Shown one piece after another: positions 15,244 to 28,149 of a DNA stretch of 64,000 nt (the stretch's first letter is position 1; every line of letters starts with the position of its first letter). A program made the position numbers and the translations under genes. The DNA is taken from contig NC_064827.1 of NCBI RefSeq assembly GCF_024166365.1, positions 75,531,135 to 75,595,134 of the forward strand, written 5' to 3'. The notes beneath the pieces are model-generated. The model was not told the DNA's origin, ran no database searches, and saw only the letters and a program-made list of their open reading frames with translations. The DNA is from Elephas maximus indicus. Lineage: Eukaryota > Chordata > Mammalia > Proboscidea > Elephantidae.

Positions 15244-15250
15244 GAGGTAG
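15244..15250 (-). promoter_or_regulatory. NR6A1: let-7 seed match (7mer-m8)
   Basis: The gene strand reads CTACCTC followed by C. It is about 120 bases before the poly(A) signal, a favourable position near the UTR end. Confidence 0.6.
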
Positions 15251-15770
15251 CAGAGGGCCTGGGTAGCCTGCAGAACCCGCCAACTATCATTTGGTCATGC
15301 AGGGTTGATACAGCCAGGCTGGCGGGCAGCCCTTGGCCGGCCCTTTGGGGACAAGGGCTCAGAGACATCCCGTTTACTCGATTCCTATATAAGACTGTGG
15401 GTGGAAGTGGGCCTGGGGTAGCCCGGGGGCAGGCTCATGGATGCATGTGCTAAAAGAGCCCCTAAAGGTGGTGTTTGTGAGGGGTGGTGCTCCTTATGCC
15501 TTGGAGCATAGGAAGGAAATGGAGGCCTCTACAAGGGGGTGGCTACTCCCTGGCCAGGCAGGTGGGAAGGACTGCCCAGACACAGCCCAGACATTACAAT
15601 GCAGCCACAAGCCCCTATCGCAGGCCTGGGATGGTAACACAGACAAAAACACCAACACCCCAGAGCAGGCGGCGTTTCTTTCCCGACAGAAACATGTAAA
15701 CAGAGAAGGAGCTACAGTATTCTTTTCCCACAGGATTCCTCAGAAAGGAATCGACCAGGATGCCATTTAA

Positions 15771-15777
15771 GAGGTAG
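15771..15777 (-). promoter_or_regulatory. NR6A1: let-7 seed match (7mer-m8)
   Basis: CTACCTC followed by T on the gene strand, next to an A-rich stretch (15778-15805) that would keep it accessible. Confidence 0.6.
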
Positions 15778-18700
15778 TTTTTTTTTTTCTTCTTCTTCTT
15801 TTTCATGAAAATTTGAAGCAACAACATTATCACCTATTACAAGACATTTCAGAGAAAGAAAACAATGGTAACCAAAGGGCAAAGATGATCCTTTGGCTAG
15901 CAGGGCTGGCTCCAGGATTTGGAAGACTGGCCTCCACCAGTAACATGACTTTTCTTCTTAGGCTTGGAGCAGGCTCTGATCTGACTCACAGCTTCCTTTT
16001 GAGCCCACAGTTGATTCCTGAGCAGGCTGTGGCCCAGAAGGGGTACGCCAGATGGGGACTGGGCTAAGCAGAGGGAGTAGGCTTCTTATGAGCTGGTAGA
16101 GACAGGGCCATCATGGTTATGTCACAGGATAGCCGTAAGTCTTCAAGTCTGGCCAGAGAGGAAGCCTCCGCTTACTCCCAGACTCAGCAGGCTCTCTGGC
16201 CAGAGGAGTGGACTCCCGCCTATGAGGAAACAGACCAGGTCTGGCTCCCAAGCCCAAGAAAAAAGTTGCCTGTGGCAGCCAAGAGAGGGGTTTCTGAGGA
16301 CCCTGTAATTAAATACACATCCCTGAGCTGTGGCCCTAGAAACCCTTGCCTCAAGGCTAACTAGTTTCCAGCACCTGGTGGAATGATTGCCGTTTCTCAT
16401 TCTGAGACACAGATAAAACATCATTTCACAGACCCTGGACATAGATGCTTCAAGCCAAGAAAAAGGGAGGAATTATCAACTGCAAAGACAGAGGGGAGTG
16501 CGGGGCAGCGGGGCACTCGTGGATCAAGGTGGGGGGGCGGGGAGTAAGAGTAGTGATGTTTTTTTTTTTACTTAAAAAAAAATCGATAAAGAACAAAGTT
16601 TAATAAAAGGGTTGGTCTGAAAGACTGGATTTCTTAAAACAATTACAAAATTTTAAAAAGCAACAAGAAAAAAAAGACAAAGACCAGGAACCCAGAGCCA
16701 AAGGCTCGGAACCACTGCTCAAATTCCTGCCCTCCTGGGAGGCCAGGTGTCCCCTTACTTTGGCCAATCTTGGACATGGCTTAGACGCTGCCCATGCTGG
16801 GTTTGTCCGTCTGTATCCATCTCTCTTACTCTCCAGGAAATCAAGCACAAACACATGAAGGAAACGGATAGCAGAGCGAGGCAGCTAGCTCTCAGTTCCC
16901 TGAGTTTTAAGGCTCTGGTGACACTGACCATAGCCAAGTACTTGCCTCCCTGAGAAAGGGTGCTAAGTGAGAGGCAGGTCGGTGTGCAGTGGGTGACTTT
17001 CAGTAATGCTATCAAGACCCTTAGATTCTCTCCAACCTTCCTCTGTGCTTGGGGGCAGGACAGGGTGGTGCCTGCCTATCTATCCTGGGAGGCTAACCCA
17101 CCTCATTTGTGGGCCAAGTGTCTGCTGAGCCAGGTGGAGCGCTTTGAGACAGGTTCTGGGGGATTTCCCCAGACAAAGGGCAAGACCACCAAGCCTTGTG
17201 AAGGACTCCAAAAGTCTACAAAGGAGCCAGAGAGCATGAGCTGTAGCTGAAGTTCCAGGATTCCAATCTTGTTTTAGGTCAAGAAAATAATCAAAGGGAA
17301 AGGAAGGGAAAAGCTTGTATGTTTCAACACAGTGCAATGAGGTGGGTCTCTCCTTTTCCACACAGCTTTCAGAATCATACTTTTATGGTGGAAAAAGTCT
17401 CACTCAAAGTGAGTGCTGTTGGTGGCAGAGGACAGGAGAGAGAGAGAGGAATTAGAGACAACATGCACAGCTTTTTTCTTCCTCCACTAGCAAAAAGGCT
17501 ACCTGTTAACCAAACATTATGGGAAGTAAGGCCAAAAACAAACACACCAAACCTCCCCCTCCAACCTTTCTCTGTGTCCTTCAAACCAAATTCACAAATA
17601 CATCTAGTGGCTGACCTAATGTCTCCACGCTGCTAGCTATACTCCTACCTTCTCCTCATAATACCTGAGTTTGCAATGCAACACATTCACTTTACCCTGT
17701 TTAAAAAAAGCCCAAGTCATAAAAGGACTGGGTGCAGAAGACATTAAAGGCGGTCCACAGGTCAGGCTCCAGCTTGGAACACACGGCCACTTGGCTCAGA
17801 GATTCTGCAGGGCTCTTGGCAATGAATGGGCTCTTTGTTCTGTGGAATCTGCTGCAAACATTTGTAGAAATGGATTTGTACAATGGCAACTTGCAGAACC
17901 TTTCCCCCACTCATCAAATTAACAACTTGCTCTGTTTAATATTGGATGATTGAAGAGACATGTTCTTGCCTCACTGGAGAGCAATTTCCTTTGATGCCCA
18001 ATACAACAGGTAAAATGCTTAATTTAAAAGAAAAGCAATTTCAAAAAAATAATAGTAATTTGACAGATGGAGATCTAAGCAAAGAAAAATCCTGCACACA
18101 GAAGCCATCTTGGAGAAAGGAGTTTCTGATATGTGTCTCCTCCCCTATTTTGAGGGAAGCAGCTCCGAGCTCTGACCTGTAGCCAAAGAATGTGATCTAG
18201 TTTGGTTAAATAAAAATTCAGGGAAATAAGAAAAACACTGTGAACTTAGAAATAAACAGACACATACACAAAAATCTTGCCATTGACATGTGAGGAACAT
18301 GCTAGTTGGAGCTTTTCCTGAGGAATAAGTCTTTTCCTTCTTTTTTTTTTCCTCAGAGCAGCTGGGAAAATGGTACTGAGGAGTAACGCTCTGAGCTTTA
18401 GGTCCACCAACGGACAATGTCATCACTTTGCTGGTACCCGTAACATTTCACTGGAGAGAAAAAATTACAATCAGAAACAGACTACCCGGTAAGCACACGA
18501 TGTGGCAGCCCACTGGGAAAGTTTGCTAGGCTCAGTTGGGGAGAGAGCAAATAGCCTTTGACTAAACAGGCAGGAGGAGGTACTGTGGGCCCCTCAAGCC
18601 TACCCAGGATGCACCCAGCTATACGATCTGTCTGCTCCATTTGCCGCGGGGGGTACCTGCATATAGGCGGGGGCAACTTCTATAGTAAGGTAGAGAAGGG

Positions 18701-18828
18701 AAAAACACCTGAAAGAGTTCCAAAACAGACCTGGTGTGGCCACTGGCCAAAGCCAAGAGGGAAGGCACACTCCCTGGGGCTGGGTGAGGCAGGTAGTGAA
18801 AGAACAAGGGGTCCAGGCCATATCTGCA

Positions 18829-18835
18829 GAGGTAG
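18829..18835 (-). promoter_or_regulatory. NR6A1: let-7 seed match (7mer-m8)
   Basis: CTACCTC followed by T on the gene strand. It lies 28 bases from the 8mer at 18857, the spacing at which two sites can act together. Confidence 0.6.
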
Positions 18836-18856
18836 CAGCCAGGCCCTTAGGAACAT

Positions 18857-18863
18857 GAGGTAG
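18857..18863 (-). promoter_or_regulatory. NR6A1: let-7 seed match (8mer)
   Basis: CTACCTCA on the gene strand, a full 8mer including the A opposite position 1 (base 18856). Confidence 0.7.
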
Positions 18864-19784
18864 TTTTAAGCTCCCCCCCTCCCTTCCTTTCAGGTACTTT
18901 TAGCTCCAGCCCTCTGGGTCTTGGTTGGCCAGGCCACTGATGTTGTAGGGGCAGTGGGGCCACTCTAAGCTTTGTGCTCTGTAGTCCTAAGGAAACCTGG
19001 TCTCATTCTGGAGATACTGGAAGGAGTAGAATTTAGGGGCAAAATTTCTGGCTAGCAGATAGATAAACGGTCCTTCCCACCGGTTAAAAAAAGACTGTTG
19101 TTTTAGATTCAGTCATGGGGGTAAGGGTAGGATGGGGTGTGGGAAGGAACAGAGGATTTCAAGGAGGAGTGTTTAGTTTTCAGTAGTCTGGACTTTGTCC
19201 CACTACCCTTTGAAGAAAGCAAGGTGAAAAGAGAATAAATCAGTAGTGGGCACCAGGATTCAGAGCATGGCATTTTGCTCAGTTAGTTTTTCTAAGGGCC
19301 AACAGGAAATCAAATTTACAAGGGAGAGGAAAGGAGTCTGAGGAAGGTAGGCCTTAGTAGATCCAGGTAAGGGAACTGGGTAGCTATGAAACCCAAGGCA
19401 AGTCCCAAGGATTGGCTTATTCCCAGAACTATGCCTGGAGGAAAAGTTGACAGTGGCAGAAACTGGTAGCACCCTTCTACCGCAAGGACTTGTTTGGCGG
19501 GAGGACACCTAGCTTAGATGTGGTCACTGTGCCCAACTCTCTCATCATTCATGCTTTCCAAAGAAAAGAGATGACTGAATCCTCATCTCTTGTCCTGTTC
19601 CCAATGTCTCACCTGTCTTGTTTGGTAAACCCTCCTAACAATGCTTTGTCCCTCTATCATGTGCTCTTTCACCTGGCAATTCCGTGGTTAGAAAAAGGCA
19701 TTTTGCTCTCTGACAGACAAATGTACGAGGTCTGCTGAGAAAATGTGGAAAAAGTAGGGATGGTCACACCCCTCCCTTTCCATT

Positions 19785-19791
19785 GAGGTAG
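19785..19791 (-). promoter_or_regulatory. NR6A1: let-7 seed match (8mer)
   Basis: CTACCTCA on the gene strand, about 390 bases after the stop codon. Confidence 0.7.
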
Positions 19792-20179
19792 TCGTCTTTG
19801 TCAACATTATGGAAATAGTCATCTCAGCCCCATCCCACCCTCTCCCTCAAAATACAAAAGAACTATCTCTAAACAATGACAACACTGTAACATTAAACAT
19901 CTTCACATTCTGTAAACTGCAGGGAAATGCATCGGCTGCATTCACACAAAAGCATGTGCACCATGTTGAAGGCCATACATTCAACTCTGTCGTGAAATAA
20001 ATATATAGAAAAATGAGGTTAAAAAAACGGACAAACAAACAAAAACTCTTCCTGCTATGGAAGCAGCTGGAAACAACGCTCCACAGTCTCCATCTTGGTC
20101 TCTCTGGCTCTTTTCTCTGAAGCCTGTTCTGCCCACCCAAGGCGCTGTGGCCGGCCTAAGGAGGGGCACTGGGAACAGG

Positions 20180-20268
20180 TCATTCCTTGCCCACGCTTGT
20201 CTTGCAGGAATGGAGCACCACCTTAAAGAGGAGGGGCAGCTGCTCCAGGGGCACATTCACCATCTTTC
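20180..20268 (-). CDS. NR6A1: NR6A1 last coding exon: end of LBD and stop
   Basis: It follows acceptor ttcccag and completes Gly452, then 28 codons starting KMVNVPLEQLPLLFKVVLH and a TGA at 20180-20182. This is the C-terminal end of the ligand-binding domain. It lacks the acidic AF-2 helix typical of activators, which fits a receptor that mainly represses. Confidence 0.97.
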
Positions 20269-20881
20269 CTGGGAACAATGTGAGAAAAAAAGAGTTAGCA
20301 GTGGTTGCTAGTTGGAAGGGTATATCTACCTCCTCTTGGGTTGGTGAAGGGAGAATACTGCCTTCTTGAGTGACTGGGACAAGGTAAGTACAAGAAACAT
20401 CAGAAAGGACAGACAGACTGGGCTAAGGTCCTGATACCTAGACCCGTTAAGGTGCCCCAGGGAATCTAGTAATGGTGCCAACTCACAGTCACTGCTTCTG
20501 GTGAGAGAGTACTCTGTGCGAGGTGTTTAAATAAAATTACTTCATTTAATTCTCACAGTATTTTTCTGTGGGATAGGCACTACTGTTTACTCCCATTTTA
20601 TAAATGAGGAACCTGAAACTGAGAGGTATTCCGTTATTCTCAAATGCTCCAAAGAATTAAAATACCACTGGAAATTTATATCCTTTTTTTCCTGGTAGAT
20701 TCTTTAACTAGCATTCTACAGAAAATTGCTCTTCAGAACAGTATAAAAAGTTAATAAAAGCACTGGGGGAAAAAGGGGAGGGGGGTTAACAGGGGCAAAT
20801 AAATTTGAAAAATTCAGGGTTTCTTTATTGAAGGACTTCTCAAGAGCGTTTAGTGTGTTAGTATACTTTGTAAATATCTAA

Positions 20882-21068
20882 GACTGGGGTTCTTCTTCCT
20901 TACAGTACCTTAGAATCACCTGGGGAGCACTGTCAAAAAAACAAAGCTAAACAGATGCTGGGGCCCCACCCCATATTAATTAAATCAGAATCTCTGAGGA
21001 AGAACCTGATATATTTTAAAAGCTTCCTAGGTGATTCAAAATACAGCCAGGGTTGAAAACCCTGCTCT
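20882..21068 (+). mobile_element. MER5-type (hAT-Charlie) DNA transposon relic
   Basis: The internal text ttagaatcacctggggagc, gctggggccccaccc, aatcagaatctctgagg and cttcctaggtgattc matches the MER5 layout. The ends (ggttctt and ttgaaaaccctgc) are decayed terminal inverted repeats. It lies in the last NR6A1 intron. Confidence 0.82.
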
Positions 21069-21594
21069 ATGGGGTGAGGGTAGGGTACAATTATTCATTT
21101 GCCTTTATTTCACAGAGCACCTAATCAATATCTCCTGTTCCGTAGAACACAGTTTTGAAAATGCTGATACTTAAGTCAAAATACCCCTAATATTTAAATA
21201 ATTTAGGCTCAGCTCACACCTGGTAGACTGCTCTGGCCCTAGTAGTAGAAAAAGAAATTTCCTTGTCCAAAAACTTTTTCTTTCAGAAATCATATGGCTG
21301 AACTTTAAAGAAACAATGTCAACCTACTAGAGGTTGCATTTCTGAGCTGCCCCTCATTAAGTGCTGGACAGCTATAAACAAGAGTTTTTACTAAATGAAG
21401 TAAAGCAATGACAACAAAAAAGCCAAGATTTTATACTGAAATTCACCTATTTAAATGTCAAGGAGCTCGACAGGGGGTCAAGGCCACCAAAATAAGTAAA
21501 TAAATAAATCCTTTGCAAATATGGAATTTTTAAGAATTATTCTATCACTTTAAAATGAATGATCTTTGAAAACCCATAAGCAGTTCTATGAAAT

Positions 21595-21675
21595 AAAATT
21601 AATTTTTAAAATTGGGATATGATTTACATATCATAAAATTCACCCTTTTAAAAATGAAGTGTACAATTCAGGAAA
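21595..21675. repeat. L1-type LINE fragment
   Basis: The text ttgggatatgatttacatatcataaaattcaccc, running to gaagtgtacaattcag, is typical of an old L1 3' region. The fragment is too short to place further. Confidence 0.55.
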
Positions 21676-21977
21676 TGAAATTAATTTGAGATACTCTGAG
21701 CCTCTGTGTCCCCATTCATACCACCAACTACCAGCTTGCAGAGACTGTCCTGAGATTAAATGACTTAAGGCCACAAAGCACATTATAGGAGCTCAGGAAA
21801 TCTTAGTTTCTTTTCCCTGCAAAGAAAACACAAACTTTCCATTATAACTTTTCTGAGGGCAAGGGTAGTACCTCTTTTAAGCAGGTAATGATGGGCCTGA
21901 TAACAATGCTTGCCTCATTCCCTTTACGAGCTAAGAGAAGCAAGGAAGGGTTGGAAGCCAGGGTCTCAGAATGTTAC

Positions 21978-22130
21978 CTGCAATATATCGAATCTCAGGC
22001 AAGCACATCATGAGGTCAGGAAAGCGGTTTGGCTGATGTGTATATTTATATTCAGTGAAATCCTGGCAAATGTACCAGTATCGCTTGTTCAACTGTTCCA
22101 GCTGTGAGGCACTGGTCAGACCCCTGATAT
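21978..22130 (-). CDS. NR6A1: NR6A1 coding exon, LBD residues 401-452
   Basis: 153 nt between acceptor tttttcacag and donor GTAACA. It completes Asp401 and encodes IRGLTSASQLEQLNKRYWY, then ICQDFTEYKYTHQPNRF and PDLMMCLPEIRYIA, with the first base of Gly452. These are late helices of the ligand-binding domain; the KRYWYICQDF and PDLMMCLPEIR strings are diagnostic of GCNF. The donor departs from consensus at +5 (GTAAC). Confidence 0.97.
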
Positions 22131-22566
22131 CTGTGAAAAAATCACACAGGGGATGGGAAGGGATTTCTAATGTGGAAGAAATACTAGCTTCTTGAATTCA
22201 ATTCAAAGTTACTAAACCTTGTCACAACTGGGGATCTTTTTTTCTCCTCTTTCTCATATGGAGGAACTAAGCTCTGAAAAAGGGAAGAGAAATAAAAGAG
22301 GGAGAAATAATATAAAGGACAGTCACCTGACTGAGCCCTAGCACAGGGTTTCACACAAAACAGGCACTAGTGAATGCTGAACAAATGACTGAATAACCTA
22401 CCTTCTCAAATGCATTCTTCAAAATATCTTTAAATTTGCCCTTTGCTGAAGCCAGTCAGAAACCTTGCTGTTACCTACACATTCATGCTTATACACACTA
22501 TACATGATCTCCTATGTACCTCTGCTCTTACTATTCTACCTGTGACCTGTGCCATCCCTCCATTTT

Positions 22567-22660
22567 ATATATGTGTGTGTATATATATTTCTCTCTCTAC
22601 GTATATATATACACACACACACATATATATATATACACATCTTTTTTATATATAGAACAT
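22567..22660 (+). repeat. (TG/TA)n and (CA/TA)n microsatellite
   Basis: Alternating tgtgtgta, tatata and acacaca runs with a short ctctctct interruption. Intronic. Confidence 0.9.
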
Positions 22661-23621
22661 AAAGGAATATCCTATATGTAAATCTTACTCAGCCTTTAAG
22701 GCCCAGCTCATATGTTTTCTCCCCTATCTGAGGTTTAAGTAATGTGTCAAGTGTCATCAGAGTATAATTTTCTTGAGGCCAGGGACCTGGGGTCTAATTT
22801 ATTTCAATGTCTTTAGAGCTCAGCACAGGGCTAGCCTAGGGGAGGGATACGGAACACGAGGTAATTGCATGAATGGTGCAGAAGCAGGAGGGGGAGATTT
22901 GGCCAGTGTCACGGGAAGAATGGGCAAAGAGGAGGGGATCAAGAGCCTCTGGACTAGGAAAGTGAACACGGGAAGAGAGCACTTTCAGTGCCATAGGCAG
23001 CAAAACAGCCCAGTTCCACTCTGAGAGCAGGGCACTCATATGCTACTTTGGAAAAAAACATACAAATTCACCTTCATACTCTGGTTACCAGCAGCCATCA
23101 TGTGCCACTACGCAGGTAATAGAAATCCCACCTAGCACTCTTCTAATTAAAAGCCATGCTTGGCATGAATATGTGAATGTGAGTTTGTGCACCCCCACTC
23201 TGCCCTGAAGGGGCCGTCAGAACCACTGCCAGCCTGTCAGAGGTCTTATCTCCAATAGTTTCATCAGTCACTCTGCTCTTCTTTAGTCACTGGTAAACTT
23301 GGTACATATTTTAAATGACGCATGTACTGTCCTTGGTGTCTGTGTTTAAATGCATTAAAACTGACTAAACACAGTGAATCCTCTTCCTTCCTCTATGAGT
23401 TACAGAGATTGTGGCATTTAGGCTTGAAGAAAAAAATCCAAAGCATTCCTGTGTGCCACAGAGGGGCAGGATGGTGATGAGGGGGAGCACAAGCCTTCCA
23501 AGTTGGCACCAACATGATGTACAGATTCTATACGACAGTCCTGAGGGGAGAGGACAAAACAGAAGGCCAAGTGCTCACTGGCAAAAAAATCAGACCCTTC
23601 TTCCCGCCCCCAGTCTCTCAC

Positions 23622-23743
23622 CTTGATTGAGGAAGTTAATTGCTTTCATGCAAGCGTACTCCTCGTTGCTGACCTTTAGTTGATGGAACTTGTGATATAG
23701 GTAGATGAGCCGCTCGATCACCTCCATCCCTTCATCACTAAAT
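23622..23743 (-). CDS. NR6A1: NR6A1 coding exon, LBD residues 360-401
   Basis: 122 nt, acceptor tttcccag, donor GTGAGA. Completes Arg360, then FSDEGMEVIERLIYLYHKFH and QLKVSNEEYACMKAINFLNQ, with the first base of Asp401. This is mid-LBD helical sequence. A 1.5 kb intron lies on its 3' side and an 11.8 kb intron on its 5' side. Confidence 0.97.
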
Positions 23744-23934
23744 CTGGGAAATGGACATAGCTGTTAACAGTGGGCTCTGATACCAATGGAGGCCAGAGAA
23801 AGGCAGACAGAAGGCTTCCTACAGCTCCTTAAGGCATCTAAGAAAAGGGGCTGCGACTGGGGGAAATGGAATCCAGAGCCATTCGTGATGGACAGACAGC
23901 TCCATGGTTTGTCTATGCAAGCTGCTGTTTCCAA

Positions 23935-24070
23935 AGTCAGGCAGAGTCAATCAAATCTTGGTTCAAATCCAGCTTCATCACTTACAAGCTATGAGACCTT
24001 GGGAAGGTCATTTGATCCCTCTCAGCTTTGGAGTCCTCATCTATAAAATGGGAGTGATAATGCTTGCCTG
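23935..24070 (+). repeat. MIR SINE relic
   Basis: The sequence contains cttggttcaaatccagcttc, cttacaagctatgagacctt and catctataaaatggg in MIR order. Confidence 0.8.
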
Positions 24071-24329
24071 TTAAGGGTTACAAAGGCCAAAGGAGGTTTG
24101 GGATGTGAATGTGAAGTATGGTTATTAAGATAGCTGCCTCCAGTATCAATGGCAGCTACCATGGTGACTCTATGTGAGCCTCTGCCACAATGCAGAGAAA
24201 GCTGCTGATTGTATTTATTTAGGTTCACTGTTTCTAACAGGGCCAAGGCTTATGCACAGTGCAAGTTTATATTATATTGGTATCCCTGACTTTAGTTAGG
24301 GAGAGAGGGAAACATTAACTGAGTCACCA

Positions 24330-24520
24330 TGCCATGCCAACCTCTGTACCGGACACTTTGTGTGCATTATCTCATTTAATTCCCTAAAATCTATGAGCTA
24401 GATGAGATTATCATCACTGTTCAGATAAGAAGCTGAAGTTCAAAGAAGGAAGGCGATTGGTCCACAAAGCACATAGCTAGTCACTGGTAGAGTTAGAGCT
24501 GGAAACCTGGGCTAACTTCC
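24330..24520 (-). repeat. MIR SINE relic, antisense
   Basis: Landmarks in reversed order are gtgtgcattatctcatttaa, ttcagataagaagctgaag, and cacatagctagtcactgg. Confidence 0.75.
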
Positions 24521-26936
24521 CAAGGCCTTGATTTTTCCAATATCTAAGTTGGCATGCCTTAGCAAAGGGGGCTAAAAGCTGGCCACGATCATTTCTTTGG
24601 ATTAGGAGTGAGCTCCTTGGGAGAGTTTTAGGCAAAGGAACCTCAGGTTATACCACCCCAGGGACCTAATGGTGAGGAATACTTCATACCAGAGATCGAG
24701 ATACCACCAAACCAAAGAGATAAAGTCTTAATGGACAAGCAGAAGTGTGGGAGTTTATGAAAGCGAGGATCAGGCCTGGCCTCAGCCATTCTAGGTCAGG
24801 GCTTGACAGTGGGCCAAGGAGGGCTCCAGATGGGCCTCAGGTGTAGCTTGGTCACTGACATAAAATGCTCAGCCCCAGGGCTGCTGCTTGGTGAAAGATT
24901 CAGATCCGGGCACTGTAGTTCCGTGCCAGGCAAGAAGGCCCTATCTAGGTAGGACTCAAAACACCTGGGGATGTACTTACTATTGCTTTCTGGGATCTAC
25001 TGCTTTCTGTGATAACTTTGAAGGCTTTGCTAGAGCTTGGCTTCTAGGGCAAGCTGGACATTTTCTCTTTCCTGAGGAAAAAGCCCAGCTGTGGTTAGGG
25101 CCAAAGGCACCTGCACTTCTTACGCACCAGGGGGAGCCACAGCAGCAAGTACCTGCAATGCGGGGCTCTGACCCTCTGCCTCATGGCATGGCTTCCAGTC
25201 AGCCTTAGCTGGGGTTTCTTTTAGGCCTGCTGATTTGAGCTATGATCGCAGACTCAGTTTCCTCTATGCCTAGCCCAACAGCTTTTAACTTACTAATGCA
25301 TTCTCAGACTGGCTGACAGACAAATTCATATTGAATAACCACTTTATCAACATTATTTACCATTCTACCACTTGTTGAATATTTGCTCTTTGTCAGTTAC
25401 TTCATAAGTATTCCACATATGTGCACTCGCTGGATACTCCTACTAATTCTGTGAAATGGATCTTAATTATAATCCTCTTTGTTCGCACACGGAAACTAAA
25501 GCTCAGAGAGGTTATTTACTGTGCCCCTATTATATATTAGGCCCTTTCATGTGTGTTGATAGCCTGTGAGACAAGTAATACCACCTTCACATTAGGGACG
25601 TAAAAGCAGAAGATGTGACTTCCCCAAGGATACACAGCAAATAATTGGTGATGATGCCAAGGTTCAAACTCAGGTTTTCTAATTTCGAGCCTGTTGCTTT
25701 TCTTAGCACTACATTGTGATGCCTTGATCCTGTTTTGTTCTTAACTGGTAACTGGGAAAGGCTACCACTTGGTACCACAGAGGACCTCAGGATCTGTGTT
25801 CCCACAGCAACTCAGGCCAGGGCCCGGCTCTAAGTGAGTGTTGGGTTTGCTGCAGTGCACACAACTGCTCCCACAATGCCTCCATGATGCTGAGACTGAT
25901 AGAAGGCCATGTGCCTGTGAAAACCACACCTCATCAGGGTACTTTGTTGGCTACTTCTGTTCTTGAGGAGAAAAAAAGTGTTTACTTCAAATTCCTGCTA
26001 GTATTCGCTTGGTGGGGTGGGGTGGGATAAGTGGGGATGGGAAAGGGTAGGGCATAAAAAAGGAGGCTACAAGGGGAGAAGCAGCATTAGCATCTGTTTG
26101 GTGGCGGAGCAGTGTAGTAAGCAAAGATAATGCTCTGCCCCTTAATCAGCAACCTCTTGCCCCAAGTGCTCACTCTGGCACTGCAGAGCATGCAGGTGTG
26201 TGGCCATCAGCCAGACCCCTAGCCAGCCATGCCAAACCTGTTCCTGGCCAAATCTTGACCTGAGGTACACAAAGGAGTTCCCAAGTGCCTGGCCAGAGCA
26301 TATACCCTAGCACATGCCCTCTTTTTCATATTTCCTAAGGCAAGCAACCACCATGAAGCCCCGGAAGTGGTGAGCGGCTGGCGGCCAGCCAGCAGCCCCC
26401 ACTCAGCCTCCATCAGCCTGACTGCAAAGCTTCCCTTCACACCCCACATCCCACCCCTTGATAAACAAAGTTGTTCTCTGTTCTACGGGCCTGCTTTCTC
26501 CTGTAGCCGTGCCTCCTCCACATCTGCCCACTCCACAGTTCTGACGCCCCTGTATTCCCTGTCTACAAATTATCAGTACTCAAGCCAGAAAGCTGGACAA
26601 ACACACCCATTCTTCTTCTAGGTTCCCATTACACAAACATGCTAGGACAAGGAAAACATTCCTGCCAGGATCCCCCAAACCAATGGACCATTCAGTCAGC
26701 AACTGAAGTTGACACTATGTAAGTTATGTCCCATTAAGGGGTCTGAGAGGTCCAGTTCTCTCTTTTTCATTCATCTAAATACACCTACCCCCTGGAGCAG
26801 TCATCAGCTGCAACCTGAGAGAAACTGCAACCTCAGCACCCATGCGCAGACTAAAAGTCAGACTGAAGCTTCAGGACAAATTCAAACCTTTTAAGAAGGC
26901 TCTGGAAGAACAAAAATTTAGTATAGGGCAATGGTG

Positions 26937-27142
26937 GAGTCCCTAGGTGGTGCAAATGGTTAAGGCACCTGGCTGGTAACCAAAAGACTGGAGGTTTGAG
27001 TCCATCCAGGGGCACCTTGGAAGAAAGGCCTGTCGATTTACTTTAAAAAAATGAGCCACTGAAAACTCTATGGAGCACAGTTCTATTCTAACACATATCA
27101 GGTCACCATGAGTTGGAATCAACTTGACAGCAACTGGTATTT
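26937..27142 (+). mobile_element. AfroSINE-type SINE
   Basis: A tRNA-derived head (gtggtgcaaatggttaaggc, then ggaggtttgagtcc as the B box) precedes the body ccttggaagaaaggcctg and the tail ggtcaccatgagttggaatc. The same architecture recurs at 51008 and 62983. Confidence 0.88.
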
Positions 27143-27164
27143 AGAGTAATGATAAAGAAGTCTG

Positions 27165-27385
27165 GGCTTTGGAGCACAACAGACCCATGTGATAATCTTA
27201 ACTCCATTTCTTTCTAGCTTTGTAGCCTTGAGTTTTCAGTTTTCTGAATCTTATGTTCCTCATCTATAGAACAAGAATAATATTAGTGCCAGTCTCACAG
27301 GACAGTCCTGAAGACTAAACAAATAATATATGTAAAGTATTTAATATGGAATTTGGCATGATAAATGCTCAGAAATTGTTAGCTA
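27165..27385 (+). repeat. MIR SINE relic
   Basis: Landmarks are tctgggctttggagcaca, tctttctagctttgtagcc, and the tail ggcatgataaatgctcag. Confidence 0.75.
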
Positions 27386-28149
27386 TTATTGTTACCAATA
27401 GCATCAGCATCATCTCTTCTATGACTGCAGCAAAAAGAAAAAATTGTATGGGTTTCCTGCGCCTTATAGCTAGGGTCTGGACAGGGAGGCCAGGAGGCAA
27501 CTTTCCAGAGATCTGGCAGAAATGGAGATAGTGCTCAGGAAAGAGACGTGTCCACTAAAGCCCATGTAGTGCAAAGCATCTTCTCTTGAGAGTGAAGGAG
27601 TCTTGATTAGGGCCAGGAGCAGTCTCTGGCTGGTGCTACAATCTGCTTTAAATCAAATTCACCAGGCTCACTGTCTGATAACAGACTGATTAAGGAAAAT
27701 GGGCACCATAAATTTGATTCAATATTTGAGAAGAGAAAAGGAGGTGGTCATGTATCATCTGGGAAAAGCCTTTTCATGACAGCAGAAACTCACTTGCACT
27801 CAAGAGTTGTGAAAAAGTAACGGCATTTTAGAGGAGTGGGAGTAATGGATGAGCAGGCGCGGTAGGAAAGAGCTATGGCCAATTACAGACTACACACCCC
27901 AGGTTTCTAGCAAATTTGGGGCTGCTGCTTTACAGTGATGAACCTGATTCCGGAGATTCTTGTGCTCCTATTTCCCATGGCCTTCTGGGCAGTCCCCAAA
28001 TGCACCTTAAACTCAACAAACCAAAGTCAGAATGGCTCAAGAGTGGCTGTTCCTCCCCAGGCTCCATTATCATGGTTAAAAGAATTGGTGCCCACCTAGC
28101 TGCATAGGCCAAAAACCCAGGAGTCATCTCTGACTTTCCATTTCCATTG

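Larger units (their letters stand above)
15105..20179 (-). other. NR6A1: NR6A1 3' UTR
   Basis: About 5.1 kb from the stop codon to a canonical AATAAA near its end. There is no splice-like coding continuation and no SINE of the young families, whereas the introns are full of them. Five let-7 seed matches lie in it. The long UTR agrees with the large NR6A1 transcripts known in mammals. I place the 3' end from the poly(A) signal, not from transcript data. Confidence 0.85.
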
